Shown here: positions 16,445 to 24,521 of the stretch, piece by piece
Layout of the letters: every line of letters starts with the position of its first letter
Position numbering within the stretch: position 1 is the stretch's first letter
The notes under the pieces: generated by a model
Told to the model about the DNA's origin: nothing
Seen by the model: the letters and a program-made list of their open reading frames with translations, nothing else
The model's database searches: none
Program-made: the position numbers and the translations under genes
Origin: Cupriavidus basilensis OR16
GTDB lineage: Bacteria > Pseudomonadota > Gammaproteobacteria > Burkholderiales > Burkholderiaceae
Assembly (NCBI RefSeq): GCF_000243095.1
Contig: NZ_AHJE01000075.1
Location: 1 to 36,996, forward strand
Direction: 5' to 3'
Length of the DNA: 36,996 bases

Positions 16445-17866
16445 ATGAAGCTGCTCAACAAGTTCTATATCAACGGCCACTGGGCCGAGCCATCCGCCGG
16501 CAGCACGCTGGTGGACATCATCGATCCGGCCACCGAAGCGCCGGCCGGCAAGCTGGCAATGGGCACGGCGGCGGATGTCGACGCGGCCGTTGCGGCAGCG
16601 CGCGCTGCCTTCCCCGCGTGGTCAACATCGAGCCGGGAAGCGCGGATCGCCCTGCTGGAACGCGTGATCGAATGCTACCGTGCCCGCCTGGGCGATATTG
16701 CCCAGGCCGTGCGTGCCGAGATCGGTGCGCCCATCACGCTGTGCAATAGCCTGCAGGCCCCAATCGGGCTGGCGCAGCTCGAGGCTGCACTGGAAACGCT
16801 GCGCCATTTCGAATTCGAGACTCCCCACGCCAAGAGCTATGTGCGGCGCGAAGCGATCGGCGTCGCGGCGCTGATCACGCCCTGGAACTGGCCGCTGAAC
16901 CAGATCACGGCCAAGGTCGCGCCGGCGCTGGCCGCGGGTTGCACGGTGGTGCTCAAGCCGTCCGAGATCTCGCCGCTGGACGCCATCATCTTTGCCGAGA
17001 TCATGCACGCGGCAGGCACCCCACCCGGCGTATTCAACATGATCTACGGCGAAGGCCGCACCGTGGGCACCGCCCTGTCCACCCACCCCGACGTGGACAT
17101 GGTGTCGATCACCGGCTCCACCCGCGCCGGCGTGGAAGTGGCCATGAGCGCCGCACCCACCGTCAAGCGGGTCGCGCAGGAGCTCGGCGGCAAGTCCGCA
17201 CTGCTCATCCTCGACGATGCCGACCTGCAGGCCGCGGTGACCAGCGGCGTGGCGCAGTGCATGGCCAACTCCGGCCAGACCTGCGTGGCGCCAACCCGCA
17301 TGCTAGTACCGCGCGAACGCTATGAAGAGGCGGTCACCGTTGCCGCGGCGGTTGCCAACGCGGTCGTCGTGGGCGACCCGGCTGACCCGGCCACCAAGAT
17401 GGGCCCGATCTCCAATCGTGGGCAATTCGAGAAGGTGCAGCGCATGATCGCCATCGGCATCGAGGAAGGTGCGCGCCTGGTGGCGGGCGGCCCCGGCCGT
17501 CCCGACGGCCTGGCACGCGGCTTCTATGCCCGGCCCACCGTCTTCGCCGATGTGCGCAACGACATGGTCATCGCGCGCGAGGAAATCTTCGGGCCGGTGC
17601 TGGTGATGATCCCGTATGACGGCGAAGAGCAGGCCATCGCCATTGCCAACGACACCGTGTTCGGCCTGGCCGGCTACATCGCATCGGGCAGCCCCGAGCG
17701 CGCGCGCCGCGTGGCGGCGCGGCTGCGCGTGGGATCGGTGCGGATCAATGGCGCCATGCTGGATATCACGGTGCCGTTTGGCGGCTACAAGACATCGGGC
17801 AACGGGCGGGAGTATGGTGCCGAGGGGCTTGCCGAGTTCCTGGAGTACAAGTCGGTGACGGGCTGA
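16445..17866 (+). CDS. Aldehyde dehydrogenase family protein
   Basis: A 473-residue NAD(P)-dependent aldehyde dehydrogenase, complete. Catalytic Asn148 in PWNWPLNQ, general base Glu246 in QELGGKSA, nucleophile Cys280 in NSGQTCVAPTR, cofactor site around VVLKPSEISPLDA and SITGSTRAG, and the C-terminal EIFGPVLVMIPYD and PFGGYKTSGNGREYG blocks. It oxidises an aldehyde to the acid, probably the product of the preceding dioxygenase or of the GMC enzyme. ATG 16445 has AAGGAG upstream. Last gene of the GntR-linked operon, followed by a strong hairpin. Confidence 0.95.
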   Translation: MKLLNKFYINGHWAEPSAGSTLVDIIDPATEAPAGKLAMGTAADVDAAVAAARAAFPAWSTSSREARIALLERVIECYRARLGDIAQAVRAEIGAPITLCNSLQAPIGLAQLEAALETLRHFEFETPHAKSYVRREAIGVAALITPWNWPLNQITAKVAPALAAGCTVVLKPSEISPLDAIIFAEIMHAAGTPPGVFNMIYGEGRTVGTALSTHPDVDMVSITGSTRAGVEVAMSAAPTVKRVAQELGGKSALLILDDADLQAAVTSGVAQCMANSGQTCVAPTRMLVPRERYEEAVTVAAAVANAVVVGDPADPATKMGPISNRGQFEKVQRMIAIGIEEGARLVAGGPGRPDGLARGFYARPTVFADVRNDMVIAREEIFGPVLVMIPYDGEEQAIAIANDTVFGLAGYIASGSPERARRVAARLRVGSVRINGAMLDITVPFGGYKTSGNGREYGAEGLAEFLEYKSVTG

Positions 17867-17885
17867 AGACGCGGGCTGAAGACGC
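17860..17885. repeat. 13-bp tandem duplication over the aldehyde dehydrogenase stop
   Basis: GGGCTGAAGACGC occurs twice head-to-tail, followed by a further GGGCTAAAG. The first copy contains the stop codon, so the repeat lies at the 3' edge of the gene and does not harm it. Confidence 0.75.
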
Positions 17886-17920
17886 GGGCTAAAGAGCAAA
17901 ATTGCAGCTGAATGGCTGCT

Positions 17921-17961
17921 GGTTTCCTCCCCTCTGCCATGAATTGGGAGGGGAGGAAACC
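17921..17961. terminator. Bidirectional terminator hairpin
   Basis: GGTTTCCTCCCCTC (17921-17934) pairs perfectly with GAGGGGAGGAAACC (17948-17961) around a 13-base loop. The 14-bp stem lies between two convergent genes (aldehyde dehydrogenase and acyl-CoA dehydrogenase) and can stop both transcripts. Confidence 0.8.
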
Positions 17962-17977
17962 ACAAGCACCGGAACGA

Positions 17978-19105
17978 CTACGCGGCCATCGCCACGCAAT
18001 ACCGCGCCAGATGGTAGTCCGAATCCCCCAGCAGCACATCCACCATCGCCAGCCGCTTGAAGTAGTCGCCTACCTCCAGTTCATCGGTCATGCCCATGCC
18101 GCCGTGCAACTGCACGGCCTGCTGGCCAATGAAGCGCCCTGCCCTGGCCACCACCACCTTGGCGCCGGACAACATGCGGCGGCGCGCGGCAAGATCGGGC
18201 TCGGTCAGCGCCTGCGCCGCCACATAGGCCATCGACAGCGCCAGCTCAGACTGCACCAGCATGTCGGCCATGCGATGCTGCAAGGCCTGGAAGCTGGCCA
18301 ACGGCTTGCCGAACTGATGACGGTTGCGCAGGTATTCGCCGGTGATGGCAATCAGCTTGTCCATCGCGCCGGCCGCTTCCGCGCACAGCGCGGCAATGCC
18401 ATGATCGATGCCATGCTCAAGCGCCGCCAGGCCGTCCGCGGGCTGGCCGATGACGGCATCGGCGCCGACCAGCACATTGCTGAGCTTCAGGTCGGCGGCA
18501 TGCAGGCCGTCCATGGTGGGATAAGCGGCGACGGTCAGCCCGGGCGCGCCGCGCGGTACCAGGAACAGAGCCAGGTCGTTGCTGCCGGCAATACGGGCGC
18601 TGACCAGCAAGGCATCCGCCGCCGCGCCGTGCCAGGCCAGCGACTTGATGCCGTTGAGCACATAGCCATCGTCCCGGCGCTCGGCGCTCGCGCGCGCGGC
18701 TTCGGGACGGTAGCGCGTGACGGGCTCGAGATAGGCCAGCACAAGCACGCGCTCGCCGGCCGCAAGCGCCGGCAGCCACGCTTGCTGTTGCGCGGTGCTG
18801 CCGTACGCAGCGAGCACGGCGGTCGCCATCACCGCGCTCGGGATCACCGGCTCGGCTACCAGGCCGCGCCCCAGCTCGCGCTGGACCACCAATTGGCTGG
18901 CAGCACCGTGGCCGAAGCCGCCGAACTCCGGCGGCACCGTCAGTCCCAGCACGCCCATCTCGGCGAGGGCCGACCATATCTTGCGGTCGAAACTGCCGCC
19001 GCCACGCGTGCTATTGCGGCGTTGCGTGAAGGTGTATTCCGTATCGACAAAACGGCGCAGGCTGTCCGCCAGCATCCGCTGCTCTTCGCTGTAGGTAAAG
19101 TCCAT
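17978..19105 (-). CDS. Acyl-CoA dehydrogenase (partner subunit type)
   Basis: A complete 375-residue FAD-dependent acyl-CoA dehydrogenase. Visible: N-terminal MDFTYSEEQRMLADSLRRFV, PPEFGGFGHG, FAD-interacting RHQFGKPLASFQALQHRMAD, and C-terminal QLHGGMGMTDELEVGDYFKR. The usual substrate-loop GSD motif (EPxAGSD) is replaced by EPVTRYRPEA, as in the second subunits of heteromeric dehydrogenases. The neighbouring upstream gene (16 bp away) is a second dehydrogenase with different motifs, so the two probably form an alpha2beta2 enzyme like those of sterol side-chain degradation. This is the last gene of the long minus-strand island. Confidence 0.92.
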   Translation of the reverse strand: MDFTYSEEQRMLADSLRRFVDTEYTFTQRRNSTRGGGSFDRKIWSALAEMGVLGLTVPPEFGGFGHGAASQLVVQRELGRGLVAEPVIPSAVMATAVLAAYGSTAQQQAWLPALAAGERVLVLAYLEPVTRYRPEAARASAERRDDGYVLNGIKSLAWHGAAADALLVSARIAGSNDLALFLVPRGAPGLTVAAYPTMDGLHAADLKLSNVLVGADAVIGQPADGLAALEHGIDHGIAALCAEAAGAMDKLIAITGEYLRNRHQFGKPLASFQALQHRMADMLVQSELALSMAYVAAQALTEPDLAARRRMLSGAKVVVARAGRFIGQQAVQLHGGMGMTDELEVGDYFKRLAMVDVLLGDSDYHLARYCVAMAA

Positions 19106-19120
19106 GTCTGCTGAGTCCCT

Positions 19121-19926
19121 TCAGAATCCGAGGATCATCTTGGCGATGATGTTCTTCTGCACCTCGGTGGCGCCGCCATAGATGGTGGTCTTGCGCATAT
19201 CGAAGTAGGTAGAGGCGGCCGGTGCGGCCCAGTCCGGGCCATTCACCGGTTGCACCGTGCCCGCGTCGAGCCATTGCGGAGCGTACGGCCATGCGTGCGG
19301 GCCGGCCACTTCCAGTTGCAGCATGGCGATGTCCTGCTGCAGCTCGGAGCCGCGGATCTTGATGATGGAGGCCTCTGGGGCCCGGGCCCCGGCCGCCGTC
19401 CTGGGTGATCGCGCGCAGCAACAGCATCTCCAGCGCCATCAGGTCCATCTCCAGGCGGGCGATCTTGTCGCGCATGCGCACGTCCTCGCTCATCGGGCGC
19501 CCGGCGCCATCGGTAGCGAGGCCGGCATAGTGCTTCAGCTGGCGCAGCTCGCGGTGGCAGTGGCCGATGCCGGCAATCCCGGTGCGCTCATGGCCAAGCA
19601 GGTACTTGGCGTAGGTCCAGCCACGGTTCTCCTCGCCCACCAGGTTGGCCACCGGCACCTCGACGTTCTCGAACCACGTTTCGTTGACGTCGTGGCTGCC
19701 GTCGAGCGTGACGATGGGCCGCACGGTGATGCCGGGCGACTTCATGTCGATCAGCAGCATCGAGATGCCGCGCGTGCAGGATGCGGTGCCAGCGCACGTA
19801 ATCGTCCTTGCCCAGGCGGCGGTGGCCCAGCACCTTGGCGCGGATATCGGCGGGCAGGTTGCCCTGCACAAAGGCGCGGACTTCCTCCCGGAACCCTTGT
19901 TCCGCCGCGGTGAATCGCAAATCCAT
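19121..19926 (-). pseudogene. Acyl-CoA dehydrogenase, internally deleted and frameshifted
   Basis: It starts MDLRFTAAEQGFREEVRAFV at 19926 (GAGGGG upstream) and reads to DDYVRWHRILHAR (residue 53). It then jumps, in another frame, to GISMLLIDMKSPGITVRPIV. The ~130 residues normally between (acyl-binding loop, SEPGAGSD block) are missing; the junction is near 19767. The sequence continues NETWFENVEVPVANLVGEEN and RGWTYAKYLLGHERTGIAGI, then a second frameshift of one base occurs in a C-run near 19380, after which the C-terminus KTTIYGGATEVQKNIIAKM follows to 19121. The segment is ~400 bp shorter than the family. As read it cannot encode a working enzyme; it would be the partner of the gene at 17978. 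Confidence 0.85.
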
Positions 19927-20167
19927 TGGTTTGTCCCCTCGTGTTGTCACGCTGCCCCGGCGGCTGCATCGTGCCAGGGCCAGCATGTTTGAAAGCATCT
20001 GGCCGCCCCATACTAGCGGCACAAGGCGGATTCGGCTGCGCGCCGATGGGTGGGCCACCTATCGGCGCGATCAGCGGCCATGCCTTCGCCGGCAGCGCGC
20101 GCGGCGAAATCCGCGCCGATTGCGTCCAGGGTCGGCATGGGCGCCTCGAATATGCCGTCGGTGGCGC

Positions 20168-20869
20168 CTACTTCGGCTCCAGCGAGCGGGCCGCTTCGTC
20201 GATCAGATCGGCAATCTCCATGGCATGAGAGGCCAACGACGCGTGACTCGCCGCTAGCGTGATCGTCTTTCTCGGCTTCATGCGCTCGGCCATCCAGCGC
20301 TCGGCCTCGGGCGGGATCATGCGGTCGCTTTCCGATACCTGGTACCAGCTCGGCAGGGCCTTCCAGGCCGGCGGCCCGGACTTGTCCTCGAAGCAGCGCG
20401 CAGCGATGGGCTTTTGCGTCGCCGCCATCACCAAGGCGTCGGTCTCATCGAGGTCGTCGCCAAAGCTCTCCTTGAAGGCGGCGGGATCGAGCCAGAGAAA
20501 GCCTTCCTTGTCAGGCCGGATATGCGCGGCTCCAGGAGGGGGCGCTTGCCGGGCAAAGATGCTGCCAAGGCTCTCGCCCTCATCCGGGGCGAACGCGGCG
20601 ACATAGACAAGGCCCGCCACATTCGACGTGTGGCCGGCGCCGGTGATGACAGCGCCGCCATAGGAATGCCCCACCAACAAGGTCGGGCCATCCTGCGCCG
20701 CGGCGAGCTTGCTGGTGCGATCGATGTCGTCCGCAAGCCCGGTGAGCGGGTTCTGCACCGCGACCACGTGGTAGCCCCTGGCGTGGAGCAAGGGAATGAC
20801 GCCCCGCCAGTGGGAGGCATCGCCCCAGGCACCATGCACAAGAACGATGTTCATCCGAGCCGTTGTCAT
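20168..20869 (-). CDS. Alpha/beta hydrolase
   Basis: A 233-residue hydrolase of the EstC/salicylate-esterase-like type. Oxyanion segment VHGAWGDASHW (11-21), nucleophile elbow GHSYGG with Ser69, and a late catalytic His in the LAASHASLASHA segment about 20 residues from the end. It could cleave an ester, lactone or thioester; the substrate is unknown. The ATG at 20869 is preceded by GGAG with seven bases spacing; an internal ATG five codons later is less likely. It is on the same strand as the acyl-CoA island, with a 241-bp gap to the dehydrogenase downstream and 129 bp to the flavoprotein gene upstream, so it may have its own promoter. Confidence 0.9.
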   Translation of the reverse strand: MTTARMNIVLVHGAWGDASHWRGVIPLLHARGYHVVAVQNPLTGLADDIDRTSKLAAAQDGPTLLVGHSYGGAVITGAGHTSNVAGLVYVAAFAPDEGESLGSIFARQAPPPGAAHIRPDKEGFLWLDPAAFKESFGDDLDETDALVMAATQKPIAARCFEDKSGPPAWKALPSWYQVSESDRMIPPEAERWMAERMKPRKTITLAASHASLASHAMEIADLIDEAARSLEPK

Positions 20870-20998
20870 ATCAGTTCTCCGTTTGGCAGCATGAGGATCG
20901 GGGGCTGCCATCCCCGCACAGCAAACCTGTCGCCATAACACGACATAGCGAGGCTAAATCCCTCACGAACCGTATGCTGACTAGCTTAGATGATCGAG

Positions 20999-22027
20999 CT
21001 ACGCGCTATGCAGGCAAAGCCTGCATTTGCTCCCCCAGTCAAGGCGCCCCGCGAACATCCGTGCCGCATTCGCCGCATCACGCATCAACCGCTCGACGAT
21101 CTCCGCGGCTGGCACGATGCCATCGGCAAAGCCGCCGGCCGGTCCCAGCGAGACGATCCCGGCCTCGACATCGCCATCCCGGTACACACGCTGCCGGGTG
21201 CGCGAGGACAGGATCAGGTCGCCAAAGTCGGCATGGCTACGCGCGCCCCCGGCTTCCAGCCGCTGGACTTCGCGCGCCGTGTCGTTAGCCATGACACGCC
21301 AGGTATCGCCCAGCGTGGACAGGATGGCGGTCGAACACCCCGCGTCGGATTCGACGATCCGCTGCTTCAAGGCATCGTGCGCAATGATCTCCGAGGCGAC
21401 CATGAACCGGCTGCCCATGACGACCCCGTCGGCACCAAGCGCGAGCGCGGCGGCAATCTGCCGGCCGTTGCCGATGCCGCCGCCGAGCACCATGGGGATG
21501 CGGATCTGCTCCAGCGCGAAGGCGCCGTTGACGAAGGCCGACAACTGGTTGGCGCCCGGATGGCCACCCTCTTCCATCCCGACCAGCGCTACCGCATCCA
21601 CGCCGAGCCGCTCAGCGCTCAGCGCATGGCGCACGCTGGGGCACTTGTGGATCAGGATGCCGCCGCCCTTGTGGATCACGTCGACCAGCGTCTCGGGCGA
21701 CGACCCCGCGCTCTCGAAATAGCGCACGCCCTCTTCCAGCGCAACGCGTATCCACCCGGCGACATCCTTGTTTGCGCCCGGGCGGCGCGACAGCGTCAGG
21801 TTCACCCCGAACGGCCGCCCGTTTGTCAGCGCCCGGCAGCGCCGCAGATCGCCGCGCAATGCCTCCGGGTTGTCGAACGAGCGCGCGGTGATGAACCCCA
21901 TGGCGCCCGCGTTGACCAGCGCGGCGACGATGCCGGACTCGCCCAGGTGGTGCATGCCGCCCAGCAGCAGCGGATGGCGGATGCCGAAGAGTTCAGTGAT
22001 GCGGGTGCGGAAGTTCGGATCTGTCAT
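20999..22027 (-). CDS. Nitronate monooxygenase / 2-nitropropane dioxygenase-like flavoprotein
   Basis: A 342-residue TIM-barrel FMN protein, complete. Motifs: GIRHPLLLGGMHHLG (15-29), FGVNLTLSRRPGAN (73-86), GMEEGGHPGAN with His156 (150-160), VLGGGIGNGRQIAAALALGADGV (FMN phosphate site), and MGSRFMVASE. Class I nitronate monooxygenases oxidise alkyl nitronates. Members in lipid and steroid operons are often misnamed, and some act as enoyl-CoA reductase-like or IpdC-type flavoproteins. Because this gene follows acyl-CoA dehydrogenases on the same strand, a role in ring or chain reduction is possible (inference). The gap to the upstream gene is 21 bp. Confidence 0.9.
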   Translation of the reverse strand: MTDPNFRTRITELFGIRHPLLLGGMHHLGESGIVAALVNAGAMGFITARSFDNPEALRGDLRRCRALTNGRPFGVNLTLSRRPGANKDVAGWIRVALEEGVRYFESAGSSPETLVDVIHKGGGILIHKCPSVRHALSAERLGVDAVALVGMEEGGHPGANQLSAFVNGAFALEQIRIPMVLGGGIGNGRQIAAALALGADGVVMGSRFMVASEIIAHDALKQRIVESDAGCSTAILSTLGDTWRVMANDTAREVQRLEAGGARSHADFGDLILSSRTRQRVYRDGDVEAGIVSLGPAGGFADGIVPAAEIVERLMRDAANAARMFAGRLDWGSKCRLCLHSA

Positions 22028-22048
22028 GGCATGGCTTCGGTAGCCGCC

Positions 22049-22708
22049 TCAAAGACGGCTTGGATCATCGTGCGTAGTTGGGACATGGCGGGTCACCGTC
22101 CAGCCCGTGAACGGGTCCGAGACACTCCAGCGCCGGGTCCACCGCGTGTTGCAGGCGCGGCACTGGTGTTCCTTGGTCTGACACACCACGCCCGCGCCAA
22201 AGCTACGCCAGCGCACGTCGCCGACGGGCCGCAGCGCGGCATGGCCATCCGCGCAGCGCATATCGTGGCGCAGGCTTTCGCAACGCGCGCACAGGTCCTG
22301 CATCGGCTGCGCCACCGCCGGGCTGGCAACCAGCGGCGGCGACGCCGGCGTGCACATTTCCGCGACATGGCCGCGCCGAGCCTGGATCCGGCGCAAGGAC
22401 GCCCAGAACAGCGCGCGCAACGCATCGGATCCGCTCTCCAGCGCCGCGGCCCGGCAGCGGTCCACGTGATGTTGCATCGCCATGCCAAACTCCGACGCGG
22501 AGGCAAAGCAAACCACCCGCGCATGGGGATCGCCGTCCTCGATCCAGCGGTCGAACAGGTTGACCAGATGCCGGTAGTAGTCCTGCGTGCCGTTCGCGGC
22601 ACGCTTGAGGGTGAGCTTTTGGGCAAGCCGGCTGCGCTCGCGAACTTCCACCCTGAGTTCGCCAAGCAGCGGCAGCAGCCGCGCGGCGGGCCGGCTTCGC
22701 GCGCTCAT
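22049..22708 (-). CDS. Unknown Cys-rich protein in the acyl-CoA operon
   Basis: A 219-residue cytosolic protein that I do not recognise. The N-terminal half is helical and basic (LLGELRVEVRERSRLAQKL). The middle includes NGTQDYYRHLVNLFDRWI. The C-terminal 80 residues hold paired Cys: a CARCESL segment and CQTKEHQCRACNTRW, with further Cys and His, looking like a zinc ribbon. Its ATG overlaps the stop of the preceding dehydrogenase by ATGA, so translation is coupled, and it lies 21 bp before the flavoprotein gene. The tight packing makes it a genuine operon member, perhaps an accessory or regulatory partner; no function can be assigned. Confidence 0.78.
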   Translation of the reverse strand: MSARSRPAARLLPLLGELRVEVRERSRLAQKLTLKRAANGTQDYYRHLVNLFDRWIEDGDPHARVVCFASASEFGMAMQHHVDRCRAAALESGSDALRALFWASLRRIQARRGHVAEMCTPASPPLVASPAVAQPMQDLCARCESLRHDMRCADGHAALRPVGDVRWRSFGAGVVCQTKEHQCRACNTRWTRRWSVSDPFTGWTVTRHVPTTHDDPSRL

Positions 22709-23706
22709 GCGGCCGCGGCGCCGAGCGTCGTCCGTACGAAATCCGCCACCGGGGCCTGCGTCCGGGCCAGCAGGGCTTCGCCCACGATCCGGTTCCAGAA
22801 CGTCTGCGCGCCATCCGCCGCGCACCATTCATGCAGCCGGCGGGTGTAGAGCTGCAGGTCGTATTCTTCGGTCACACCGATGGCGCCATGCAGCGCGTGC
22901 GCTGCGGCTGCCACCAGCGGCACCGCCATGCTGGTGCGTGCCTTGGCCATGGCTGCCGCAAGCCGCTCCGGCACGCGGCCCGCGCCGCTGAATGCCATTT
23001 CGGCCGCGATGCCGGCCGATGCCACGTGCTGGGCCATCACGCTCAACTGATGCTGCACGGCCTGGAACTTGCCGATCGATTTGCCAAACTGCGAGCGGTC
23101 ATTGCAGTACTGCAGCGTCATGCCGAACACGCGATCCAGCGCGCCTGCGATGGCCGCTGCGTGGATCGCCGCACTGAACAGGCGGACTTCCTCGCCGTTG
23201 CCGCCAACGGCGGCAGGCACTGCGTCCGGGCCCCAGGACAGCGTGCCGCACAGGCTGCCGCGCACACCGGTGGCCGTGCGCTGCGCTTGCGCGGCATCGA
23301 GCAGCAGCAAGTCGCCATCCACGTCCGCGAGCACATGGCCGCTGGTCATGCCGAACGGCACCCGCGCAGCGCGCAGCGAACCGTCTGGCGCGCGCCGGCA
23401 AGCCCCGGCCAGCGTGATCATGCCGGCCGGGGCCCGCACGTTAGCGTCGCGCAGCAGCGCGCGCGCCGCGATGGTCTGCGCTGCCGGCACGGGCAAAGCA
23501 TAGCGCCCGAAGGCGGTGAAGATGGGCGCCAGCGCAGGCAGCGGCAGCCCGGCGCCGCCAGCGGCCTCGGGCGCCAGCAACTCGAGGAAACCCGCCTCTT
23601 CCAGCGCGCCCCAGACTGCCGTGGGTGCCGCGCCACGCTCGATGGCCCTGACGGCTTCCGGTGTGACACGGTCGCGCAGGATTTGCTCAATGGCTTCGGT
23701 GAACAT
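22705..23706 (-). CDS. Acyl-CoA dehydrogenase (partner subunit type)
   Basis: A 333-residue, shorter acyl-CoA dehydrogenase family protein. N-terminal FTEAIEQILRDRVTPEAVRA, LEEAGFLELLAPEAAGGAGL, and the flavin contact NDRSQFGKSIGKFQAVQHQL are clear; the C-terminus has HALHGAIGVTEEYDLQLYTRRL. The central beta domain is short and lacks the EPxAGSD loop, typical of the non-catalytic or FAD-sharing subunit of heteromeric dehydrogenases. The partner is the adjacent dehydrogenase at 23747 (40 bp upstream). An AGAGAG stretch precedes ATG 23706. No break is seen. Confidence 0.9.
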   Translation of the reverse strand: MFTEAIEQILRDRVTPEAVRAIERGAAPTAVWGALEEAGFLELLAPEAAGGAGLPLPALAPIFTAFGRYALPVPAAQTIAARALLRDANVRAPAGMITLAGACRRAPDGSLRAARVPFGMTSGHVLADVDGDLLLLDAAQAQRTATGVRGSLCGTLSWGPDAVPAAVGGNGEEVRLFSAAIHAAAIAGALDRVFGMTLQYCNDRSQFGKSIGKFQAVQHQLSVMAQHVASAGIAAEMAFSGAGRVPERLAAAMAKARTSMAVPLVAAAAHALHGAIGVTEEYDLQLYTRRLHEWCAADGAQTFWNRIVGEALLARTQAPVADFVRTTLGAAAA

Positions 23707-23746
23707 GTGTCTCTCTTTTCTATGTCGTGGGCAGACAGCCGCAGGC

Positions 23747-24521
23747 TCAGCGCAGGCCCAGGCCGCGCGCGATCATGCCGCGCAGCACCTCGCGCGTGCC
23801 GCCGCGCAGCGAGAATGTCGGCGAGATCTGGCTGAGATAGGCCACCGTGCGATACAGCTCGGCGCCGACCTCCTGCCCGGGATCCGCGGCAATCGCGGCT
23901 TCCAGCAGCGCGGGGATGGATTGTTCGAACTCGGTACCGATGTCCTTGACCAGTGCCGCCTCCACAATCGGGCTTTCGCCGCGCGCCAGGCGTGCCGTGA
24001 CCGCCACCGACAGGCTGCGCAAGGTGGCCAGTTGCGTAGCGAAACTGCCCAGCAGGACGGTATCGGCATCGCTGGCACCGTGCCGGCGCAGGTGCTCGGC
24101 CCAGCAGTCGATCAGCACGATGCTCGAGTAGATGCGCTCGGGGCCGCTGCGCTCGAAAGCCAGTTCGGCCGTGACCTGCTCCCAGCCCCCGCCCTCGTTG
24201 CCGATCAGTGTGCCGTCGGCCAGGAACACGTCATCGAACGTCACCTCCGAGAAATGCGCGTCACCGGTCAGGTCGACGATGGGACGCACGCTCACGCCCG
24301 GCAGCGATAAGTCGACGATGCATTGCGAGAGCCCCTTCTGGCGGTCTTCCGGCACCCCGGACGAGCGCACCAGCGCGATCATGTAGTGGCAGTGATGCGC
24401 ATTGGTGGTCCAGATCTTGCGGCCATTCAGGCGCCAGCCGCCTTCGCAGCGCGTGATGCGCGTGCGCACGCTGGCCAGGTCCGAACCGGCGTTCGGCTCG
24501 CTCATGCCGATGCAGAACAGG
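23747..24521 (-). pseudogene. Acyl-CoA dehydrogenase, N-terminus lost, fused to the ligase
   Basis: The middle and C-terminus of a catalytic-type acyl-CoA dehydrogenase: CIGMSEPNAGSDLASVRTR (substrate loop), GWRLNGRKIWTTNAHHCHYM, DLTGDAHFSEVTFDDVF, GNEGGGWEQVTAELAFERSG, and C-terminal FSLRGGTREVLRGMIARGLG. The first ~120 residues and start codon are absent. Upstream, the frame runs without interruption into the C-terminal domain of the acyl-CoA synthetase (RSIDFIDAMPRL, then FCIGMSEPN). An in-frame deletion therefore removed the ligase end, the intergenic region and the dehydrogenase start. It would be the catalytic partner of the dehydrogenase at 22705. Confidence 0.85.

Noticed and set aside
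20990..22849. 619-residue plus-strand open frame
   Set aside because: Antisense to the nitronate-monooxygenase-like gene and the Cys-rich gene, with no protein family features.
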